The notes below the pieces were generated by a model. The model searched no databases. It had not been told where the DNA came from and saw nothing but the letters and a program-made list of their open reading frames with translations. A stretch of DNA of 6,301 bases from an uncultured Methylophaga sp. (GTDB lineage: Bacteria; Pseudomonadota; Gammaproteobacteria; Nitrosococcales; Methylophagaceae), in NCBI GenBank assembly GCA_947631375.1, contig CANRLD010000106.1:1-6301 (forward strand), written 5' to 3'. Made by a program: the position numbers and the translations under genes. Each line of letters opens with the position of its first letter. Positions within the stretch are counted from its first letter, which is position 1. Shown piece by piece: positions 1 through 6,213 of this stretch.

Positions 1-712
1 CATACAGCGCTGTCGCGCCGGCAACAGCGACCGGAATAATCAGGAAATTGACAATCGGAATCAGCGTCGCTCCCAGCGTTGTCATACCAAAGCCTAAGGC
101 TAATGAGCGGTTGCTTCTCAATACCTCGCGCTGCTGTTTAAACCCCAGTAAATGATTACCCATGGGGTAGTCATGGTAATCAAGTGCAAGAACCCAGCTG
201 GAGAAAAACAGCCACAACAGCGGGGCTATCACGTTGATTACGGGCAGCAAGGACACAATAAACAACGGAATCATCCATTTCAGCAGATACGCCAGTTTGC
301 GTAATTCATTGAAAATCATCCGCGGCGTATCCGCGAGTAACTGCCAGAAAGTCTGCTCCGGGGGCGGTTGGTTGGACAGCTTTTTTTCGACGGCTTCGGC
401 GAGCAGGCCGTTAAATGGCGCTGCGACAATATTGGCCAGAATGGAGAAACTGAAAAACACCATCAGTATGATCAAAACCGCAAACAGCGGCCAAAGAATC
501 CACATCAAGCTATTGGCTAACCACTCTGGTAACCAGTCTGGCGTCAATTGGGTCATCCAGTAAGAAAATTGGCTAACAGCAAACCAGATGGCGGCGATAA
601 AAAGCAGCGTATTGATCAGGATGGGAATATAGGCAAAGCGCCTGACGCCAGGCTGATTGATCAGTTTGAAACCGCTTAACAAATAACGTGAACCTTGTAT
701 AAAATCAATCAT
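1..712 (-). CDS. cysZ: CysZ-family sulfate transporter (3' end cut by window edge)
   Basis: Inner-membrane protein of the CysZ family, which brings sulfate into the cytoplasm for cysteine synthesis. I translated it by hand from the ATG at 712-710. The frame stays open for 237 codons to the left edge, against about 253 residues in E. coli CysZ, so only a short C-terminal tail is missing. It starts MIDFIQGSRYLLSGF. Hydrophobic segments lie at roughly residues 27-47, 70-97, 145-175 and 207-235. The most diagnostic block is AAPFNGLLAE at 97-106, nearly identical to E. coli; DYP (181-183) and IPVAVAGATA (226-235) also match. Eleven bases separate it from the kinase stop. A good ribosome site, AAGG at 725-722, overlaps that stop, so it is probably translated from the queF-kinase transcript. 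No cysK or other sulfur gene is visible. The family call is firm; sulfate as substrate is inferred from the family. Confidence 0.93.
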   Translation of the reverse strand, partial: MIDFIQGSRYLLSGFKLINQPGVRRFAYIPILINTLLFIAAIWFAVSQFSYWMTQLTPDWLPEWLANSLMWILWPLFAVLIILMVFFSFSILANIVAAPFNGLLAEAVEKKLSNQPPPEQTFWQLLADTPRMIFNELRKLAYLLKWMIPLFIVSLLPVINVIAPLLWLFFSSWVLALDYHDYPMGNHLLGFKQQREVLRSNRSLALGFGMTTLGATLIPIVNFLIIPVAVAGATALY

Positions 713-721
713 ATTTCAATG

Positions 722-725
722 CCTT
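722..725 (-). promoter_or_regulatory. Ribosome binding site of cysZ
   Basis: On the minus strand AAGG lies nine bases before the cysZ ATG and overlaps the TAA stop of the upstream kinase gene. This supports the chosen cysZ start. It also suggests that ribosomes finishing the kinase can pass directly to cysZ. Confidence 0.55.
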
Positions 726-1977
726 AGTTAAATAATGTAAGACCATCTCTAGCTAATAGTGCGCTGCCATAGGCTGCTTCGCTATGCTGTGCTGACTTGA
801 ATTCAACTTGTAACAGCGATTGTCTTATCTGCGTCCAGACAGGATTTATGGCGCCGCCGCCAACACTGCGTACCGATAGCAGCGGTGTTCCGCTGAGCTG
901 TTGTAAATACTGATAGCCCGATTTTTCGATAGTTGCAATTCCCTGTAGCAGGCCATGCAAAAACTGACTGTCTGTTGCCGGACGTGGCTGCATTCGTGGT
1001 AAAAAATGTGGATCACAAACCGGAAAACGTTCACCCGGTCGGCACAACGGATAATAGTCTGCTGGCGTGTACTGTAAATCGATCTGCTGAGTTAATTGCG
1101 CCAGTTGCTCATCATCAAAATACTGGCGTAATACGGCACCACCAGAGTTGGAAGCGCCGCCACAAAGCCAGTGTTTGCCAAGTTTGTGGCTGTAAATGCC
1201 ACGTTTCGCATCAAACACCGGTTGCTGGCTAAGCAGCTTTAATACCAGCGTCGAACCCAGCGAGGTTACCGCTTCGCCGGGTTTACCGGCGCCGGTGGCG
1301 ATAAAGGCAGCCAAACTGTCAGTGGTTCCAGTTTTGATTAGTGGTGGTTCAAGCTGGTTTAGCCCAAGTTGCTGCATCAAGCTTCTTGGCATTTCACCAG
1401 CGACATTGCCCGGCGCAGTGACTTCAGGAAAGGCATTAACAGGCAGCAGGGCTGTGATTTCCTCTGGCCAGTCATTTTTTACGATATCAAAGCCGGATTT
1501 CAACGCACTGTTGTAATCAGTTGTCCCGACCTGCATGCCGAGTTGTATTGCCAGCCAGTCAGCCTGATGTGTCAGATAATAGTGCGCCGGTAAATCAGTT
1601 GTTTTCTGCAAAAACAGGGCTTTTTCCAGTGCACTGGTTGCCAGATGATCCGTCGTGGTTTTGACGGTTACCGGGAGTCCGCGAGAATCGTTATACATCA
1701 GCATGTCGCTGAGCGGTTGGCCGTTGATATCGACCAACATGACCGAGCCTGAGGTTGCATCAATCGCGATAGCGTCAATCACATAGTTTGGCACTGCTGA
1801 CAGCAGTCGCTGCAAGCCAGTCAGCAAATATTCGGCTTGCTGCTGCGGGGAAGGGTAATGATTAGCTGCAGAAAAGTGCTGTTGTTGCATGGCCAACAGC
1901 GTGCCGCTTTGGTCGATAGCGCAAGTCCGGCACCCGGAGGTGCCGAAATCAATGCCAATCCAGGCACGGTTGCGCAT
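724..1977 (-). CDS. FGGY-family carbohydrate kinase, D-ribulose kinase-like
   Basis: Cytoplasmic ATP-dependent sugar kinase of the FGGY family, 417 residues and complete. The N-terminal ATPase-fold motif GIDFGTSG (8-15) carries the phosphate-binding Asp10 and Thr13. The substrate half has DATSGS (73-78), YNDSR (95-99) and QADW (138-141). GTTDS (217-221) holds the expected catalytic base Asp220. The nucleotide half has VTSLGST (237-243), GGASNSGG (273-280) and GGGA (373-376). From memory, the spacing and wording follow the short plant/cyanobacterial subgroup (Synechococcus SePSK, Arabidopsis XK-1), reported to phosphorylate D-ribulose, better than the roughly 480-500-residue xylulokinases or glycerol kinases. 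It starts 6 bp after the queF stop with no clear ribosome site, so translation may depend on ribosomes arriving from queF. No sugar transporter, isomerase or epimerase is next to it. The fold is certain; D-ribulose as substrate is inferred. Confidence 0.9.
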   Translation of the reverse strand: MRNRAWIGIDFGTSGCRTCAIDQSGTLLAMQQQHFSAANHYPSPQQQAEYLLTGLQRLLSAVPNYVIDAIAIDATSGSVMLVDINGQPLSDMLMYNDSRGLPVTVKTTTDHLATSALEKALFLQKTTDLPAHYYLTHQADWLAIQLGMQVGTTDYNSALKSGFDIVKNDWPEEITALLPVNAFPEVTAPGNVAGEMPRSLMQQLGLNQLEPPLIKTGTTDSLAAFIATGAGKPGEAVTSLGSTLVLKLLSQQPVFDAKRGIYSHKLGKHWLCGGASNSGGAVLRQYFDDEQLAQLTQQIDLQYTPADYYPLCRPGERFPVCDPHFLPRMQPRPATDSQFLHGLLQGIATIEKSGYQYLQQLSGTPLLSVRSVGGGAINPVWTQIRQSLLQVEFKSAQHSEAAYGSALLARDGLTLFN

Positions 1978-1983
1978 AATTTT

Positions 1984-2373
1984 TTAAGGTAGTTGTACTG
2001 GTGTTGGTGCAACCCAACCCGCCTGGCGATGTTCTGCGATCACATTGGTATAAACACCACCACGAACGTTGAAAACACCGGTCACGCGCATAAATCGTGG
2101 ATCGAGGGCGGCGACCAGATCAGTGAGGATTTGGTTGGTCAGTTTTTCATGAAAACCGCCTTCTTCACGGAAAGACCAAAAGTAAAGTTTCAGCGATTTC
2201 AGTTCCACACATTTCAGATCCGGTACATAATCAATTTTAATCGTGGCAAAATCAGGTTGTCCGGTTATCGGACACAGACAAGTAAATTCTGGAGTTTCAA
2301 TGTGAATGGTATAATCGCGCTCCGGTACAGCATTGTCGAAGGTTTCCAGTTGTTTGCTTGGTTGGGTGGACAT
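1984..2373 (-). CDS. queF: NADPH-dependent preQ0 reductase (7-cyano-7-deazaguanine reductase), single-domain type
   Basis: Reduces the nitrile of preQ0 to the amine preQ1 using NADPH, a late step of queuosine synthesis for tRNA wobble position 34. The protein has 129 residues and the tunnelling-fold layout of the short (type I, Bacillus-like) QueF. FTCLCPITGQPDF contains the nucleophile Cys34, which forms the thioimide with preQ0, and the proton donor Asp41. The family motif ELKSLKLYFW is at 57-66, and the substrate-recognition pair His75-Glu76 is in GGFHEK. I chose the ATG at 2373-2371 (MSTQPSKQ). The in-frame ATG at 2406 would add 11 residues, but it overlaps the best promoter -10 and has no well-spaced ribosome site. 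A partial site, AGAGA, lies 6 bases before the chosen start. Enterobacteria and pseudomonads use a double-length type II QueF instead. No other queuosine gene is visible here. Confidence 0.95.
   Translation of the reverse strand: MSTQPSKQLETFDNAVPERDYTIHIETPEFTCLCPITGQPDFATIKIDYVPDLKCVELKSLKLYFWSFREEGGFHEKLTNQILTDLVAALDPRFMRVTGVFNVRGGVYTNVIAEHRQAGWVAPTPVQLP
2307..2315 (+). promoter_or_regulatory. Candidate extended -10 promoter for zipA-ligA, inside queF
   Basis: TGGTATAAT contains a perfect TATAAT at 2310-2315 preceded by the TGN extension that can replace a good -35; the -35 position (TTCTGG, 2287-2292) is poor. Transcription would start near 2322 and give a leader of about 110 bases before the zipA GTG. 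The element lies inside the queF coding sequence on the opposite strand. A 60-bp gap holding the queF promoter leaves little room for a separate zipA promoter closer in, and I found none better there. It could still be a chance result of queF codons. Confidence 0.4.
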
Positions 2374-2387
2374 AGGTAATCTCTGAA

Positions 2388-2422
2388 AGTTGGCAAAAAA
2401 TATCATTATCCCTGAGTTGGCA
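2388..2422. repeat. Pair of 8-bp direct repeats in the divergent intergenic region
   Basis: AGTTGGCA occurs at 2388-2395 and again at 2415-2422, 27 bp apart, within the 60 bp between queF and zipA. The copies lie on either side of the candidate queF -10. They could be a regulator's paired half-sites or simple chance; no known operator is recognised. Confidence 0.3.
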
Positions 2423-2433
2423 GATTTAATTAA
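2405..2433 (-). promoter_or_regulatory. Candidate sigma70 promoter of the queF-kinase-cysZ string
   Basis: Read on the minus strand, GATAAT (2410-2405) matches five of six bases of the -10 consensus. TTAATT (2433-2428) lies 17 bp upstream and is a weak -35, with three of six matches. Transcription would begin near 2398, about 25 bases before the queF ATG at 2373. It would exclude the longer queF start at 2406. This is a consensus match only, and the weak -35 limits confidence. Confidence 0.4.
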
Positions 2434-3171
2434 GTGTTTGAAATCATTCTCCTGTCCATAATTGTGTTAGCTGCGGTGATTATTGGTGGCTGGTATCACC
2501 ATTTTCGCCAGCAACAGCGTGCCCACGAGTTTGAGCGTGAACTGGATCGTTTTGACACTGCTCAAAATGACGATTTTCAGCAACGGTTTGATTCCGTTTT
2601 TGCGCAGGATTCTGCCACCTTGTCTGACAGCTCCCGCGTTCAACTGGAAAATGACCAGTTTGATGATTATGTGGTCGATGAAATAGAAGTCGACGACGAT
2701 GAACAAGAGGAAGACCAGCAGGACTGGGAAATGGTGGTGGCCTTGACCATCATGGCAGCCGAGTCGCAAATGTTCACTGGTCGGGCTATCCGTCAGGCGC
2801 TGGAAAAACAGGAAATGCGTTTCGGAGATATGCAGATTTATCATCGTTACTCGATAAATAATCGCCGGCAAGTTCTGTTTAGCGTGGCCAATATTCTTGA
2901 TCCCGGCACCTTGCTGCCCGATCAGCTTATCTCAATGAAAACCCCGGGATTACTGGTGTTTACCCGGTTACCTGGGCCAGTAAATGGTCTGACTATATTT
3001 GATTCCATGCTGGAAACCGCAGAGGAATTAACCGCCTATCTGGGCGGTATTTTATGTGATGAAAAACGTGAACCGATTACCGATATGCATCTGGAATCGG
3101 TGCGTAACCGTATCTTTGAATTGAATCTATCTTTGCAGGCAGACAGTAAATCTGATGACGATTTCAACTGA
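2434..3171 (+). CDS. zipA: Cell division protein ZipA
   Basis: Inner-membrane division protein that tethers FtsZ polymers to the membrane at midcell. It has 245 residues, against 328 in E. coli. One N-terminal transmembrane segment spans about 3-20 with almost no periplasmic tail, followed by a basic/polar stretch (YHHFRQQQR, 21-29). A linker at about 30-97 ends in a very acidic run (82-97). The C-terminal FtsZ-binding domain (about 99-235) is recognised by VVALTIMA (101-108), FTGRAI (114-119) and FGDMQIYHR (130-138). The start is GTG at 2434: the codon immediately before it is an in-frame TAA, and later starts would cut into the membrane helix. The ribosome site is weak. The 3' end overlaps ligA by 17 bp. 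The linker is short and acidic rather than rich in proline and glutamine as in E. coli. Confidence 0.93.
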   Translation: MFEIILLSIIVLAAVIIGGWYHHFRQQQRAHEFERELDRFDTAQNDDFQQRFDSVFAQDSATLSDSSRVQLENDQFDDYVVDEIEVDDDEQEEDQQDWEMVVALTIMAAESQMFTGRAIRQALEKQEMRFGDMQIYHRYSINNRRQVLFSVANILDPGTLLPDQLISMKTPGLLVFTRLPGPVNGLTIFDSMLETAEELTAYLGGILCDEKREPITDMHLESVRNRIFELNLSLQADSKSDDDFN

Positions 3172-5167
3172 AATCATTGAGCGCGTAGAGCAATTACGCG
3201 CGCTGATAAACCGTTATAACTTTCTCTATTACAGCGCTGATGAACCCGAAGTCACTGATGCACAATATGATCGGTTATTTGCCGAGCTCAAACAGCTGGA
3301 AATACAGTACCCGCAATTAGCTGCCGCAGATTCGCCAACCCAGCGGGTAGGTGCTGCACCGCTGGATAAATTTGCGCAAATCACCCATTCAATGCCGATG
3401 CTGTCGCTGGATAATGTGTTTGATGAAGAAGAATTGACGGCGTTTAACCAGCGAGTGCTGGATCGATTAAACAGCCGGGAAATCATTACCTATGCCGCAG
3501 AACCCAAACTGGATGGGCTGGCCATCAGCATTCGTTATGAAAATGGTTTATTGGTGCAGGCGGCCACCCGCGGTGATGGCGCGGTGGGTGAGGATGTCAC
3601 TGAAAACGTACGTACTATTCGCAATGTGCCGCTAAAGCTCAACGGCAGCAATGTGCCGGAAGTGGTGGAAATTCGTGGCGAGATTTTTATGCCAAAGAGC
3701 GGTTTTGAAAAGCTTAATCAGCAACGGCTGGCGAATAATGAAAAACTGTTTGTTAATCCGCGTAACGCGGCTGCCGGATCGTTAAGACAACTTGATTCTG
3801 CGGTGACTGCGAGCCGGCCATTGGCCTTGTTTTGCTATGGATTGGGAGAGCTGCAAGGAATTGAGCGTCCGGCCAGTCATACTGAAGCGATACAAATGAT
3901 TCGCGAATGGGGGGGCGCTATCTGTCCGGATATTGAACAGCTCCAAGGCGTCGACGCCTGTTTGCACTATCTGCACCAACTGGGCGAGCGCCGTGCCAGC
4001 CTGCCTTACGATATTGATGGTGTGGTGTTTAAAGTAGATAACGCCGTGTTGCAGGATCGTCTCGGTTTTGTTTCCCGTGCGCCGCGCTGGGCAATCGCCT
4101 ATAAATTTCCGGCACAGGAAGAAAGTACCCAGGTGCTGGATATTGAAGTTCAGGTTGGACGAACCGGCGCATTGACACCCGTGGCCAGGTTACAACCGGT
4201 ATTTGTCGGTGGGGTCACGGTCAGTAATGCCACCTTGCATAATGAAGATGAGGTTCGTCGTAAAGATGTGCGGATTGGCGATACGGTTATTATCCGACGG
4301 GCTGGTGATGTTATCCCGGAAGTTGTTCAGGTGGTTACCGAGCAGCGCCCGGCCGATGCAATCGAGTTTGTGATGCCGGTTCAGTGCCCGGTTTGCGGCG
4401 CTGATGTTGAACGAGCCGAAGGCGAAGCGGTGGCACGTTGTAGCGGTGGTTTGTTTTGTGGTGCGCAACGCAAAGAGGCCATTAAACATTTTGCTTCGCG
4501 CAAAGCGCTGGATATTGACGGTTTGGGCGATAAGCTGGTTGAGCAACTGGTTGATGCTGAACTTATTAAAGACCCAGCGGATTTGTTTTATCTGACCAAA
4601 CAACAGTTTGCAGCACTGGAACGCATGGGCGAGAAATCCGCCACCAATCTGGTGACTGCCTTAGAACAGGCTAAAAACACCCGATTCGCACGATTTTTAT
4701 ACGCACTGGGCATTCGTGAAGTCGGTGAAGCCACCGCGCGTTCACTGGCATTACATTTTGTAACCTTAGATAAATTAACTGCCGCCAAAGAAGATGAGCT
4801 AATCGAAATTGAAGATGTTGGTCCAATCGTAGCGCACCATATTTATACCTTTTTCCAGCAGGAACATAATCTGGATGTGATTCGACGGTTATTAGCTGCC
4901 GGCATCCGCTGGCCCGAGGAAAAACCTGTGTATGCTGACTCGGCTCTGGCGGGGAAAAGCATTGTGTTGACCGGCACGCTGGAAAGCTTGTCACGCAGCG
5001 AAGCCAAGGAAAAACTGCTGGCGCTGGGAGCAAAAGTGGCGGGTAGCGTTTCTGCCAAAACAGATTATGTGGTCGCGGGGCGCGACGCTGGCAGCAAGCT
5101 GAAAAAAGCCGAAACACTTGGCATTGAAGTGGTCGACGAAGCGACCTTGATACAGTGGATTAGTTAA
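3155..5167 (+). CDS. ligA: NAD+-dependent DNA ligase LigA
   Basis: Seals nicks in duplex DNA during replication and repair, using NAD+ as adenylate donor. It is complete at 670 residues (E. coli 671). Domain Ia (about 1-70) contains the NMN-binding YxxxxDEPEVTDAQYD region. The adenylation domain carries KLDG with the adenylated Lys118, followed by TRGDG (138-142), EIRGE (172-176) and the DGVVFKV block (288-294). The OB-fold domain follows (about 320-405). The zinc finger cysteines are 411, 414, 429 and 435. Helix-hairpin-helix repeats occupy about 450-580, and a C-terminal BRCT domain about 595-670 (VLTGTLES at 604-611). All key residues seem intact. The ATG at 3155 lies inside zipA, in another frame, without a strong ribosome site, which implies translational coupling to zipA. 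Its stop is 2 bp before the next gene. Confidence 0.98.
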   Translation: MTISTEIIERVEQLRALINRYNFLYYSADEPEVTDAQYDRLFAELKQLEIQYPQLAAADSPTQRVGAAPLDKFAQITHSMPMLSLDNVFDEEELTAFNQRVLDRLNSREIITYAAEPKLDGLAISIRYENGLLVQAATRGDGAVGEDVTENVRTIRNVPLKLNGSNVPEVVEIRGEIFMPKSGFEKLNQQRLANNEKLFVNPRNAAAGSLRQLDSAVTASRPLALFCYGLGELQGIERPASHTEAIQMIREWGGAICPDIEQLQGVDACLHYLHQLGERRASLPYDIDGVVFKVDNAVLQDRLGFVSRAPRWAIAYKFPAQEESTQVLDIEVQVGRTGALTPVARLQPVFVGGVTVSNATLHNEDEVRRKDVRIGDTVIIRRAGDVIPEVVQVVTEQRPADAIEFVMPVQCPVCGADVERAEGEAVARCSGGLFCGAQRKEAIKHFASRKALDIDGLGDKLVEQLVDAELIKDPADLFYLTKQQFAALERMGEKSATNLVTALEQAKNTRFARFLYALGIREVGEATARSLALHFVTLDKLTAAKEDELIEIEDVGPIVAHHIYTFFQQEHNLDVIRRLLAAGIRWPEEKPVYADSALAGKSIVLTGTLESLSRSEAKEKLLALGAKVAGSVSAKTDYVVAGRDAGSKLKKAETLGIEVVDEATLIQWIS

Positions 5168-5169
5168 TT

Positions 5170-6213
5170 ATGAGCGCAGTCATTGAGGCCATCAAAAAGG
5201 TGGCAACCGGCCCGGAGTTAAGTAAAAACCTCACGCTTGATGAAAGTCGTCAAGCCATGCTGGAAATTCTTTCAGGGAATGTAGATCCGGTACGGATTGC
5301 CGTTTTGTTGATTGCCTTGCGGATGAAGCGGGAAACTGACGAGGAAAACCTTGGTCTGTTGCAAGCAATACAACAGATGAGCGGTCAACAGACAGTAGAG
5401 CTGGATCATCTGCTGCTGCTTGCCGATCCGTTTAATGGTTTCAGTCGTCATTGTCCATTGGCTGCTTTCTTGCCGGCGGTGCTGGCAGCCTGTGGTTTGC
5501 CGGCAGTAACGCAAGGTGTCTATCAAATGGCACCAAAGTTTGGAATAACGCATGCACAAGTACTGGAAGCTGCCGGGGTGGATGTTCGGTTGACGGTTGA
5601 TAGCGCTGTGCAGCGATTACAAGACCCGCGGATTGGTTGGGCCTATCTGGATCAGGCGCTGGTTACTCCGGGATTGTTTGCCTTGCAGGATGTACGCCGC
5701 TTGATGATAAAACGTCCCAGTCTGGCGACACTGGAAAAACTGGTGATGCCGATAAAGGCCCGGCAAACCCATTTGCAAATTGGTTTTGTACATAAAGCGT
5801 ATCCGGCGGTATTAGCTTATCTGTCACAGCAGGCTGGTTTTGACAGCGCGCTGATTATTCGTGGGCTGGAAGGCGGGGTTATTCCGACTTTGCGTGAGGT
5901 GTCCGACAACTTCGAATGTATTGATGGTGTGCTAACCCCCTGTGCTTTGGACCCACTAAGCTTTGGTATTGAACAAGCAACTCGTGGTGCTATGCCGTTA
6001 CAACAGTCACTGACGGCCGCTGAGTCTGCGCAACGAGGATTAGCGGCGTTAGCAGGTGAAAAAGGCGTAGCCTACGATGTACTGGTTTATGGGGCAGCGA
6101 TGGCGTTATGGCATTGCAAGCTGGTCGGTAGTCAGCAGCTTGCGGCAAACCGGGTTCGGGAAGTACTCGACTCCGGCAAGGCATTAGCTGTTTTTGAGCA
6201 AGGTAAAAAGTGA
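5170..6213 (+). CDS. TrpD2/YbiB-like protein, degenerate anthranilate phosphoribosyltransferase fold
   Basis: Complete 347-residue protein with the nucleoside phosphorylase/TrpD fold. The helical N-terminal part (about 1-75, with VLLIALRMKRET at 45-56) resembles TrpD and E. coli YbiB. The catalytic signatures are lost. The glycine-rich PRPP loop (GTGGD in TrpD) is replaced by ADPFNGFSRH (85-94). The RTxxNxxGPxxNP block reads RPSLATLEKLVMP (182-194). The metal-binding Asp-Glu of GxDGxDE is replaced in RGLEGGVIP (231-239). Automatic labels of anthranilate phosphoribosyltransferase would therefore be misleading. The E. coli relative YbiB binds nucleic acids without sequence specificity and lies in the LexA-controlled dinG-ybiB unit; a DNA-related role here fits the position 2 bp behind ligA. 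Basic residues R176, R177, K181 and R182 are candidate contacts. No LexA box was seen. The family is likely; the function is inferred. Confidence 0.8.
   Translation: MSAVIEAIKKVATGPELSKNLTLDESRQAMLEILSGNVDPVRIAVLLIALRMKRETDEENLGLLQAIQQMSGQQTVELDHLLLLADPFNGFSRHCPLAAFLPAVLAACGLPAVTQGVYQMAPKFGITHAQVLEAAGVDVRLTVDSAVQRLQDPRIGWAYLDQALVTPGLFALQDVRRLMIKRPSLATLEKLVMPIKARQTHLQIGFVHKAYPAVLAYLSQQAGFDSALIIRGLEGGVIPTLREVSDNFECIDGVLTPCALDPLSFGIEQATRGAMPLQQSLTAAESAQRGLAALAGEKGVAYDVLVYGAAMALWHCKLVGSQQLAANRVREVLDSGKALAVFEQGKK
6200..6203 (+). promoter_or_regulatory. Ribosome binding site of the yjbQ-like gene
   Basis: AAGG, nine bases before the ATG at 6213, lies inside the end of the preceding coding sequence. 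With the TGATG stop-start overlap, it supports the start chosen for the last gene. Confidence 0.5.

Noticed and set aside
234..563. 109-codon plus-strand open frame near the left edge
   Set aside because: It is antisense to cysZ, whose minus-strand translation matches the family throughout. The plus-strand product resembles nothing.
1793..1807. Perfect 15-bp palindrome with 7-bp arms (ACTGCTG-A-CAGCAGT)
   Set aside because: It lies in the middle of the kinase coding sequence over codons for RLLSAV, has a one-base centre that cannot form a good hairpin, and has no T-tract. It is not a LexA box, which needs CTGT-N8-ACAG.
1984..2406. Longer QueF starting at the ATG at 2406 (140 residues)
   Set aside because: The extra 11 residues do not resemble QueF, the ATG overlaps the best queF -10 element, and the AGGG before it is too close to serve as a ribosome site. 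The ATG at 2373 is better placed.
3031..3055. Hairpin ACCGCC/GGCGGT with a short T-run resembling a terminator
   Set aside because: The stem is only 6 bp, the T-tract is short (ATTTTAT), and it is inside the conserved FtsZ-binding domain of zipA upstream of the coupled ligA.
4190..5117. Long open frames on the minus strand inside ligA (137 and 148 codons)
   Set aside because: They lie opposite an intact, highly conserved ligA, and their translations have no recognisable domain. They are shadows of the real gene.
5170..6213. Calling this gene trpD (anthranilate phosphoribosyltransferase of tryptophan synthesis)
   Set aside because: The PRPP-binding and metal-binding motifs are missing, and no other trp gene is adjacent. 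The YbiB-like assignment fits better.
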